Below are positions 50,701 through 59,100 of a DNA stretch of 64,000 bases, piece by piece. Location of the stretch: positions 22,588,392 through 22,652,391 of the forward strand of contig QCXZ01000003.1 in NCBI GenBank assembly GCA_025024175.1, given 5' to 3'. The position numbers and the translations under genes are program-made. The notes under the pieces were generated by a model. The model worked only from the letters and a program-made list of their open reading frames with translations. It was not told the origin of the DNA and did not search any database. Within the stretch, counting starts at the first letter, position 1, and each line of letters begins with the position of its first letter. The stretch comes from Rhyzopertha dominica (taxonomy: Eukaryota; Arthropoda; Insecta; Coleoptera; Bostrichidae).

Positions 50701-53700
50701 TCTCTCACTAACTCCTTTCACAACTTCTGTTTTGATTTCTTTTGTTGTTTTGACGCTATGGTTGTGAATAACACTTCCACATCAAAAAAACTCATTTAGC
50801 AAGAGAAAAATGTAGGTATTAATTTGGAGCATTTAGAAGCCTTAAGTACCAAGTGGTTTTTAGCAACCGCAATTGACATAATTGAGTAGATTTTTGCCTG
50901 GCATTGTAAAGACGGGGTACAAAATACAAACCTAGTTTTTTTTATTTTTTGTTTCTTTTAAAGATGTCAATTGCAATCTTCGAAAGGACCATTTTTTTAC
51001 AAATGATGTTTTAAATTGATCTTTTCATTGTCGATCTTTCTGTAAATAGGTATTTTTCTACAAAGATCGATGTTTTACGCACTTACTGCAAACGAGTATG
51101 TAACTACCATTGATATAAAGAAGTCGAGAGACAGATACTGATCTCGGCGTAACGTGGAGTAGTGGGCGTGGCTTTTACTAACTAAGGGCAAAAGTGCTAT
51201 ATGGTATATTGCAGTGCTGCACAAGTACAGGCTTCAGAGATCTAATCTAATGTGTTATAACTTAACAATTGTTGTTTTTTATTTGGTATATTGTTTGCCA
51301 TTCTATTTTCATAATGATGTATACAAGTGCTTGATACACAAATCAATAACTTAAAGGGCCAGTTGCACAAACATGGATCAATTTGATCGCAGTGTTAACT
51401 TCGGACCAAACCATGGCAACACCAATAAGAACACTTAAAATTTGTGGTTATTATGATTTGATTATGAGGTTAACTCCGTGATCATTAATCTGCGTTTGTG
51501 CAACTTGCCCAAAGAAAACTATGTATCATTTCATAAGAACATAATATACAGGGTCCACTACCTAAAACTCCCCAGGCTCGTATTTTCTTTGTTTTTTTAG
51601 GTACAATCTTAAGTTATATATCAAATTGTAGGTCTTTTTGAACTCTTTAAAAATACCATAGTGAGGGTCCAAAATTTTTTTTCGCATATTGTGATATTTT
51701 GAAAATAAAGTTAATTTTTGTAAATATTTTTTAACCTTACCCCGTATAATAAATATTGCTTCATAGTTGGATGCCGATTTTTGTCTTCTTCAATTTGTGT
51801 CATTACCATGTATGCGTAATTTTTACTCCTTCTTAGTGAAAAACAAGAAAAACTAGTCTGTTATAGGGCCGTTTACAAATTTTTAAGTGTTAGTTTTGTA
51901 GCTTATTATGGTACAAATTATGCCTACATACCCATCGCTACAAAACCCCAAAATTTTGAGTATCTTTTAAATATATCAAGTACAAAGTTCGTTCTAAAGA
52001 GAGAGAGGCTAGAAAGCGTAACCCTACGATGAGGCTAGTTTGATTTTCTACATCGCCTACTTGCCTCGTCACGGGGTTTCATTTCCTAGCCTCTCTCTCT
52101 TTAGAACGAACTTTGTACTTGATTTATTTAAAAGTTACTTAAATTTTTTAGGTTTTGTGTGCAGCGATGGGTATGTAGGCACAATTTGTACCGTAATAAG
52201 CTACTAAACTAACACTTAAAAAATTGTGAACAGCCCTATAACAAAACATGGCGGCGACTAGTTTTTCTTGTTTTTCACTAAGAAGGAGTAAAAATTACGC
52301 ATACATGGCAATGACACAAATTGAAGAAGACAAAAGTCGGCATTCAACTGTGTAGCAATANTTATTATACGAGGTAAGGTTAAAAAATATTTACAAAAAA
52401 TAACTTTAAACACAAAATATGATAATCTGCAAAAATTTTTTTGGACACCCGCAAAGCTATTTTTGAAGAGTTTAAAAAGACCTACAATTTGACATATAAC
52501 TTAAGATTGTACATAAAAAAAAAATAAAGAAAATACGAGCCTGGGGAGGTTTTAGGTGGCGGGCCCTGTATATTTTTGTTTGTAGATATCTGTAAGAGAT
52601 GTAATTTCAGTAATTTTGTGGCAAATGTGTATAGATTCTATGATTGTTAACGTTTTGAATCTACTCTAACTAGCTTTAGTAAGGAGTTACATATACTGGT
52701 AATTTGCAGCAATCATTTTAGCATTCTTTGACAGATTTATTATTAAAGAAAAAACTGGAAGCAGTAGATACATAAGTCTTATGTAAGTATTTCACTATGC
52801 TAATTTGAATTTTAGAAAATACAGTTATTGGCCAAAATNTAAATAATCATATGTCAGTAAATATTCTCTCTCGTGTATTGTTAGTTCCTTGGTAATTACA
52901 GTGTGGCAAATGGATCTGTAACAGAGGGAAGTGTTTAGATATGGAGTATATTTGTTCATATGAAGAAAAATCTACAAACATACCGCCACTCTGCCACTAA
53001 ATTATGTCAAGCCGCAAACAGTGTTAACCATGGTAACAAAATGTGTGATGATCTACACCAATCAAGTTTTGTACAGGCCGCACTGGAACACGCATTTGCA
53101 TGTTGTTGCCAGTTTAATCAAACCCGATAGTACCTTTTGAAAAATATTTAGCTATTATAATAATCAGTCGTTAAAAAAATAAAATATAAGTAACAATCAC
53201 ATTTAAATGTTATTTGTGATTGTAAAAACTGATTTTCAAATTTAAATTACTTCATACAATGACCCAGTTAATATAAGTAAGCAAAACAATATATACAGTA
53301 CATATACAAAAGAGTAAACCAACAAGAAAGAAAAACGACATACCTAGGAGATTAAATGCATGTGGAGCACAATATGTATCAAATGATATGTGTGTGCGCT
53401 ACAAACAAAAAAAAAGAAAAGAAATTACAACTCTATTTCTTTTATGTAGTTAAACTTGGCAATATCAATTTTTTTTGTCCGCATTCCTTTGTTACAAATC
53501 CATTTGCCACTCTATACATACAGGTTTTATCAGCAAAGAATGACGTCATGTCATCAGTGTGTATGACGCCACTTGTCTTCATTGTTGTCAGATTTACTGT
53601 GTTTAAAATGCAAACAAACTGACATTTTTGTGCTCTTTTATCAATGAAAGAACCATTTCCTTGGCCCTACGATTTAATGACTTTGGCATTTTCACCCAAC

Positions 53701-56019
53701 AGCACTTCACGGGAAACTTGATAGTGTTTCATTTCAACAAAATGTAAAGGTTTAGTTTAAAAAAAAACTGATTTCACAGGACAAAAACGATGCTAAGAAT
53801 AATGGTGGAAAAGGAAGAAAGGCTCTAGAATGCATGTGCTGGTAGCAAATGAAGTGTTGAATGTTAGTTGTCAAATATCGATTTCGACTGTCTACGCTCA
53901 ACACAGCAAATTTGCAACTGCACCCACTATTGCCAATCTCAATCAATTGTAAGGGACTTTCTATGTTGAGCTGATGGGTATGTTATGGTGTTACTGAAGT
54001 TACATCATTGATGACGTAGTCATTCTTTACTGAAAAAAGCTGTATGGTGATATGTGATGCAAACGACTGAGAATGAATTTCATATATGTACACTTTGCTA
54101 AATCCAGCCAAAAATTGTTACATCCTAGACATAATGTGGTATATTGGTTTTATTTTAATAATGATTGCTGCTTTTCTAATGAATGAAGATATTTTGTTTG
54201 TACAATTATTAATGAGTACCAAAAACAATCGATTTTTTTAAAATTCAATTTTTTATACTAATAATATTGCAAATAGGTCTCTGTAAGTTTCGATCTAGAT
54301 TGATTGGACACCTCAAACTCAAAACCTACATTCATGCTGTAATCAGCTACGCAAAATGTCATTCCTGACATAAACTTGGTACCTACTAACAGTATATAAA
54401 CAGTCTGTTATGGCAATTTAATCCTTAAAAAATTTTCTCAAATGTTTTAGTATTAGATGTCTGAAAAATACTATAGTGCAAGAGTCCTAACATGACCTAT
54501 TTTTTATTTTATATCCATGAGTCAAATATCATACACTCACTTGTTACTAACTGCATCTTCTTTACTTACATTATAACAGCATTATTAGTTTTACATAATG
54601 TTATCAAGTAAAAAGTAATTTTCAGAACCTTTGAAATAATTTTTATTACTTTTTTATATCAGGTAATTGTTTTTGTTTACAAATATTAAAGTCGCATGTG
54701 CTCCATTTAATTTTTACATGCCTATATCATTTACTTCTATCTTAAAAAAGCCACGTGAATAGAGGCAGTCAATAGCCCAAGAATGGTCCTGGTAGGCAAT
54801 TCATATCAGCACTTATGATTAAGAGATCATCATTATTATGTCGTGACCCACAAACTGCACATGAACGTTAATTGGACAGTATTTATGCTATTCGATATAG
54901 GGTGGGTTAGAAAGAGCAAACTATATTAACACAACATATTCATGTTGCATTATTATTTAACTTAATAATAATAAGTGGAAAACAATATAAGGTAGTGTCC
55001 ATTTTTATAAAGCATGTTACTCTTCATGTATCTGTCTCACCATTTATAATGTGCATTTTACAGTACCAGTCATTATTTATTATTGAATATTCATTCGACA
55101 GCATGTAACATAATAATACTTTGTGTATGTTAAAGTAATCTAAAAAATGTACAGTTGGCTTGACTGATATTGAAAAGGCCTAGTCGGAATGCATGGTGGA
55201 GCTGCATAATATCATTATCCTTGAAGCCAGCTGCTATATATAAGTGTGAAGAATGTAACAAAATTTTATTACAAAAAGTATTTATTAACAATAATAATAA
55301 TACATCAGTATTTGAGTGATTATATAGTTTAGTTTAGGAATTTTTAAGATGCATATCAATCTTACAATTTCATTTATTAACTTGCCATTTAAAAGCTCCG
55401 TAATTGTGTAAAAATTATCTTGGTGCCTTATAACCAAATAAAGTTTGTGAGAAAATAAATAATTAGAAAAATTTCTGAGAATAATGTACAAAATGTGTCA
55501 TGAACAGATAAGTTAATATCCATTAGCACAATCCAAAATTGTTTTCAATAATTACTACTGATCATTACAAACATAAGAAATCCGGTTTATTGTCTGGCAC
55601 AGTTAAAAAAAATCCATGGATCAGTTACATAGTATAACCAGCGTTCTAGAACATCATTTTGCATTTTCCAGTAGACAACAACAAATGGAAATACATTAAC
55701 CTTTTGCAATCATACTATGGTATGGTCTTTGAGGTATACAAAATGAAGGCTTAAATCATCACTTTTTTATCTATAAGGTTTACAAAGTTATGGTCACAAA
55801 TTGTATCAGTAAACCTTATGATTAATAATATTCATTTAAATCATATGAATTTTCCTATTTTCTAGCAGTAGAATTAAAATAATTGATTTGTTACAGTGCC
55901 AAGTTATATTTATGCCATGTGGACATCTCTGTTGCTGTGGAAGGTGCTCTGTCAGCTTAATGACATGTCCCTTATGTAGGGGAGAGCTTCAACAGAAAGT
56001 AAAAATTATAGCACCATGA
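35712..56019 (+). CDS. LRSAM1: LRSAM1-type E3 ubiquitin-protein ligase
   Basis: In mammals this RING ligase ubiquitinates TSG101 and acts in endosomal sorting and bacterial autophagy. Exons: 35712-35765, 35853-36095, 37550-37850, 42901-42989, 43077-43106, 43208-43309, 45424-45532, 46816-47062, 47116-47359, 47416-47579, 50186-50304, 50355-50569 and 55897-56019 (TGA). They total 2,040 nt, 679 aa (human 723), in phase throughout. Residues 1-18 (MFRRHRENKAKLEYKLCL) match the family N-terminus. Leucine-rich repeats span about 30-195 (LDISHNQFSVIP, LYLNNNNLKKIP, LDVSDNMLQSLP). A coiled coil runs from about 215 to 530. A SAM domain (about 540-600) is split over exons 11-12. One PTAP motif (620-623) is the expected TSG101-binding site. 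A C-terminal RING has C632, C635, C647, H649, C652/653, C656, C663 and C666. Exon 5 ends in a GC donor; all other introns are GT-AG. Confidence 0.95.
36096..37549. other. LRSAM1 intron 2, no gene seen
   Basis: AT-rich intron. Around 36450-36545 the plus strand gives LGVYTFSCNDCSSIYIGQKG with one adjustment (reading GGGGGTTTATACTTTT onward), which resembles a Penelope GIY-YIG start. The rest shows nothing I can name. Confidence 0.5.
36470..36610 (+). mobile_element. Short Penelope-like GIY-YIG fragment
   Basis: The plus strand reads GVYTFSCNDCSSIYIGQKGR. The C-x2-C followed by YIGQ is the start of the GIY-YIG endonuclease of Penelope-like elements. The frame breaks soon after. It lies in LRSAM1 intron 2 and is too short to assign to the copies seen in the PRC1 introns. 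Confidence 0.6.
38055..38520 (+). repeat. Dispersed repeat, diverged copy also at 63045
   Basis: Blocks such as TAATTGTTATATTAC, AGAGTAGACAAACAAAT and GTTTAACATT appear in the same order and spacing as in 63045-63610. Examples there are TAATTGTTATATTACGATAA and AGAGCAGACAAAAAAAT. Identity is moderate. No reading frame is shared, so this is probably an old non-coding or MITE-like repeat. Confidence 0.6.
39741..41420 (+). mobile_element. Nearly complete Tc1 transposon with IR/DR ends
   Basis: The outer 27-bp ends are exact inverted repeats: CGAGCCCTGACAACTATATG followed by TTCGGTC at 39741-39767, and its reverse complement at 41394-41420. TA flanks both sides (39739-39740, 41421-41422), the expected Tc1 target duplication. 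Inner copies of the same motif (CTGACAACTAAATG..TCGGTC) lie at 39945-39966 and, inverted, at 41187-41208. Each end therefore carries two direct repeats about 200 bp apart, the IR/DR layout known from Sleeping Beauty-like elements. Total length is 1,680 bp. It is inserted in LRSAM1 intron 3. Confidence 0.95.
40089..41168 (+). pseudogene. Tc1 (DD34E) transposase, one intron, one frameshift
   Basis: ATG 40089 (MGREKPTDTKIRETIVKKFY) begins two helix-turn-helix DNA-binding domains, with SFRKIAAEVGLSWTTVQGII and a GRPAIVTERNRRLLL linker. Frame is kept across a 56-bp GT-AG intron (40443-40498; TATAAG/GTAAAC to CACTTAG/GCA). The catalytic residues are D in FSDESKFE, D in FQQDGASYHTAK and E in SPDLNIIE, with 34 residues between the last two. 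Just after the glutamate the frame shifts: the normal C-terminus (HKMKKELRENPQRTVADLRA onward) is read in a second frame from about 40989 to the stop at 41168. An in-frame upstream ATG at 40011 is less likely, since Tc1 proteins usually start close to the first helix. One small indel is the only clear lesion. Confidence 0.9.
41745..42400 (-). pseudogene. pogo-like transposase C-terminus with PHD finger
   Basis: The minus strand first gives a serine/threonine-rich linker (42394-42029: SSLLISPLKENIKMTETRST). After a frame change it gives FCPLCGKKYIYPPNEDWIKC, then SVCETWWHEQCTNFEYGTFV and CDNC (about 41895-41755). That is a C4HC3 PHD-type zinc finger. Insect pogo/Tigger/jerky-like transposases commonly end with this linker plus a PHD finger. 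The catalytic part is absent nearby, so only the tail survives. It lies in LRSAM1 intron 3, antisense to the gene. Confidence 0.75.
43107..43207 (+). other. LRSAM1: GC-AG intron of LRSAM1
   Basis: Exon 5 (VRIRELNKVK) ends GTTAAG/GCATGT and exon 6 begins after ATTATAG. No GT at this place gives an open junction: the GT four bases on creates a stop. GC donors with good flanking bases are a known minor intron class. Confidence 0.75.
43310..45423. other. LRSAM1 intron 6, no recognised gene
   Basis: AT-rich intron with short meaningless frames (43460-43648, 43810-44046). TATACAGGGTGATTTGTTGG at 44009 and TTGAACACCCTGCAATAG at 45246 look like element ends, but I could not pair them over enough length to call an element. 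Confidence 0.5.
45760..46350 (-). pseudogene. pogo/jerky-like transposase N-terminal remnant
   Basis: Minus-strand frames give VTVRNYKKKTSDDRNYSKAD and WAINEVKRTTIYTASKMYGF, a Psq-type helix-turn-helix. LANCLKAAEKWYCGFS and KEVIELIDNINNNFKNGNPG follow, then a piece with KPQNLEYARKK and IWNLDDSSLSIDSKKP, the start of the DDE domain with its first aspartate. Stops and frameshifts break it. It sits in LRSAM1 intron 7. It is not the missing front half of the PHD fragment at 41745, because LRSAM1 exons lie between the two. Confidence 0.75.
47580..48921. other. First part of LRSAM1 intron 10, no gene seen
   Basis: No coding region is supported. GCATGACGTCACAGTGGAG at 47799 resembles the TGACGTCA-containing ends of the THAP-type element that follows and may be the end of a second, older copy. 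Confidence 0.4.
48922..49948 (+). mobile_element. THAP-type DNA transposon remnant
   Basis: The plus strand encodes MCGKQNKCCFVLGYKSTSAS from 49123, then KKLFKAPRRDMPKSQFVF and, after an intron-like gap, EDMENYMRFKLIEG (from 49385). This is the order of a THAP zinc finger followed by the ENYM/FKL segment of THAP-bearing insect transposases. The second zinc pair is damaged (LLCRSP instead of C-x2-H) and a stop interrupts the domain. Imperfect inverted ends flank it: CACCGCCAAAACGC at 48929 with CGTGACGTCA inside, and the mirrored TGACGTCACG..GCGTTTTGGCGGTCC ending near 49943. The catalytic domain is deleted. Confidence 0.65.
51356..51510 (+). mobile_element. 155-bp MITE with 17-bp inverted ends
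   Basis: The ends GGGCCAGTTGCACAAAC and GTTTGTGCAACTTGCCC are imperfect inverted repeats, with inner GGATCAA/TTGATC pairs. AAA flanks both ends, which may be a short target duplication. A truncated relative lies at 20049-20135. Confidence 0.8.
51548..52569. mobile_element. 1-kb foldback element, two arms of about 475 bp
   Basis: The left arm starts ACAGGGTCCACTACCTAAAA and the right arm ends TTTTAGGTGGCGGGCCCTGT. The two are reverse complements for about 475 bp with few mismatches, meeting at a short spacer near 52022-52089. TA lies outside both ends. No open frame is present. A single diverged arm of the same family lies at 27661-28115. Confidence 0.9.
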
Positions 56020-56143
56020 TACTAAAAATTGAAATATTCACCAAGTGGCTCTTCACTACTAGACTTTTACTCACCATTCAACAAATTACAAATATGTACC
56101 TTACACTTGTACTAAGCACATTTTTATAAAACATTAAACTGTT

Positions 56144-56149
56144 AATAAA
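56144..56149 (+). terminator. LRSAM1: Likely polyadenylation signal of LRSAM1
   Basis: AATAAA lies 125 bp after the LRSAM1 stop codon and 23 bp before the POLE3 stop codon on the other strand. If used, cleavage would fall inside the last POLE3 exon in antisense. Confidence 0.6.
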
Positions 56150-56171
56150 ACAATCGAACACAGTAACTGAC

Positions 56172-59100
56172 TTATTTATCGTCTTCCACCTCTTCCTCTT
56201 CTTCATTGTCTTCAACATCATTCTCTTCTGCTTTTTTCGATTTAGATTTCTCCTTTCTTTGTTTTTTAGAATCCTTATACTCTGGAAATAAATGAATATG
56301 AATACAATGTATTTTAAGATGCTACATTCAGTATAAAATCATGGACATGTCAACCACGAGTTCAGACTATAGCCGATCATATTCTTTGATAGAATATTTA
56401 AAATGAATGTGATAACGCTGTAAGAGAGGTAAGTTAGTAATTAATTTTTGATTTAGAAAATTCAAATAAAATTTCAAACTGTTATAGTGTTTAACTGCTA
56501 CATTTAATTTTGAATCTTCTACTATTATTTCAATTTAGCAAACTATAAAAACTGGTAAAGTGTTGAAATCATCCTTATTAAAAAAATGTTGAGTAACTTT
56601 TACACCACAACTTAAGGCATTGCTGCTGTTCGCAATACCTATTTACGATATGTACAAAAACAGTGAGTAAGAAAAACTCTGAAAGTGATGCATACAGTAA
56701 AATATAAAATATTTTTTTCTTCTCGGAAAGAAGAAAGGAACCCTTTGACATGATAATAATTAACGCTAAGAGTGAAATTTTTTTGACTAAACCAAAATAT
56801 TGCAGTTTAATATTCTGTAAGAACACGCAACTTTGTCTAGTCTATTGGAGTAAAATAAAAGGAACTGTTCAGTGGCGAGTGTATATCTCTTAGTACTTTA
56901 TTAAAAGAATTCAGTTGGTAAAATGATGACCCAGAAGAGGGCTCATAGAACTTCCAAATGTTTCAGTGGTGTGTAGGATTTTTGAGATATCAATGATCAG
57001 ATAAAAGCAAAATGAAACAATTAGTTGGTTATAGCGATATGAGTGTTAAAAAGCTTAAAATAAATGGTAAAAAGTATGCACTGCTTGCAATCAGGTAAAA
57101 AGTATTAATTTAATAGAAGAGTTCGTAAAGTAATTATTTAGATATATTGTTCTTCATGCTGACACAAAGTGGCTTTGTCAAGGGTTATAATAATAATAAT
57201 TATAATATTTATTTTCTGCATGTAGCAAAAAAAAATAACATATTCAGCAATGCCTTTTTTACATTTGTTTCCCATACATAAAACATACAATACAAAAAAA
57301 TAACAAACAGTGACATATTAGCTTGGTTGTTCTAGCAACAGATGCTGTTTAAGACGGACTCTGAAGGAGCTCAATGACATGTCCTTAATGTTACTAGGGA
57401 GTGTATTGTGCATAGTGGTCAAGTTAAAAAATTATATTTTCTTCAAGAACTTATATGAGCGACAACCATGGTAAATGAATACTGGATAATCTAGTTACTT
57501 AAAAGCTTAACTAACTTGACAGTAATTATTCTTGACATTGCCCCTTATCACAGCATGTTATTAGACAAGACACCAAAACGAACATGGATCAAAGCAAATA
57601 TTCAGGTATGGATCACTACTGAAAAGTAATTTCTATTATATGCATAGTAAATCTGTTTCACTTTTGGCACTCAGACAATAATATAATATAATAAAACATA
57701 TACAACAAATCATAGTATGAATATATTTATTAAGTGACTTTCAAGCCCTCATCAATGTAGTGTAATGTTTGTGAAAATTGCTGTACTGAAGTATACTGGA
57801 ATATTTACATTTAATTAAATTGTTGAAACTTCCTTGGAAAATCTTTAACGTACATAACAGCAATGGTTTAAGAATGCTACCTTGAGACACCCATAGTAAG
57901 AGTACTTAATTTGTGAATTGTATTTATTACTTTGTTCCCTAACAACTGTTTATTTCAAGTCAAGGAAAAGCAGCATGAAATCTTTCTGCTTTCAAATAAA
58001 ACTCAAGTACTAAGTTATGTGATGGCTGTACATATTTAGTTTTTTTTTCAAGAAACTATGGTAAGTAGAAGATAATTTATAATTCAATAATTTTTTACAT
58101 CCTCAGCGTTTCTTTATTTCTAATGGCATGCTTTATTTATCGAGAGAGAATTCTGAACTTAAATGAGCTATTAAGTATTTTTTATTGACCCTACGGAAGA
58201 ATTTAACACTTCATCACTTGATACTTCAAATAAATACATTAAATAGGGATTGGATTTTATTTTACTGTACAGATTCAACTTCACTTTTTCTTGCCTTCAC
58301 ACAAGCATCATTGTAAAATTTACTGCATGACATACTTATAGCGTTTCAAAAACGAGCACTCACAGTCAAAAAATGATACATTTCATTTATTTGTCTGCAG
58401 TAAGTAAATAAGTCAGTAAGTAAGTAAGTAATAAAAAGACATTAGTCTTTTTGTAGTAAGTAAAAATATGCATTTTGCAGTCAACGGTTTAGCCCAGAGA
58501 TGTTAAAATCTAATTTCTGTTGTTTAGGAAAAACTAAAAATGGACCTGAAATTAGTTGATTATAGATTACCAAAACGCATAATTCCTAAAATCAAACAAG
58601 CCAGGCAGACTAAAGACAGTACACAAAAAAGAGGCCATGTTATCTTTTTGCCGGACACAGTTTTAACAGTAAAACATGCCTTGAAGTCGAGCTTGAAGTA
58701 CTACTTTATAAATTGTCCTATGCAAAAATTCTGCTGTAGATGGAATTCTAAACACTTTTTTTCACATATTTAATCCTTCCTAAAACTCCTCTACTTATCT
58801 GTAATTTAGTGATCATCAGACAAGTACCTACCACGGCTAACCAATCCCTTGGCAATACAACATATTTATGTGCAGGCAAAAATTTTTAAAAATATTTAAT
58901 TTTGAAAACATATTATTTTATAAAAAGATCAAGGTATCCATTTGTCTCTTTTAATGCCTTACAGTATCTGAAATTTTCACTGCAAAAAGTGCTTATATTA
59001 AACATCAACAACTTTTTGTGTAATGTATACATATCCGTACATATATTAATAATTAGGTAAATGTATTATTCCCAAAGTAGATGTTTATAAGCCTCATGAT

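Larger units (their letters stand above)
50570..55896. other. LRSAM1 intron 12 (5.3 kb)
   Basis: The largest LRSAM1 intron separates the first two RING cysteines from the rest of the RING. It contains a 155-bp MITE (51356-51510) and a 1-kb foldback element (51548-52569). Short inverted matches exist between 52905 (GTGGCAAATGGATCTGTAAC) and 53490 (GTTACAAATCCATTTGCCAC). From 53000 to 55896 I see no supportable gene; the frames at 53356, 53752 and 55285 look random. Confidence 0.6.

Noticed and set aside
53641..53700. Minus-strand frame MKTSGVIHTDDMTSFFADKT near 53500-53590 as a conserved protein piece
   Set aside because: It is short and isolated and I recognise no family; stops follow on both sides.
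58540..58773. Lysine-rich 78-codon frame as an extra exon of a nested gene
   Set aside because: I could not match it to any family or find convincing flanking splice sites with a neighbouring exon.
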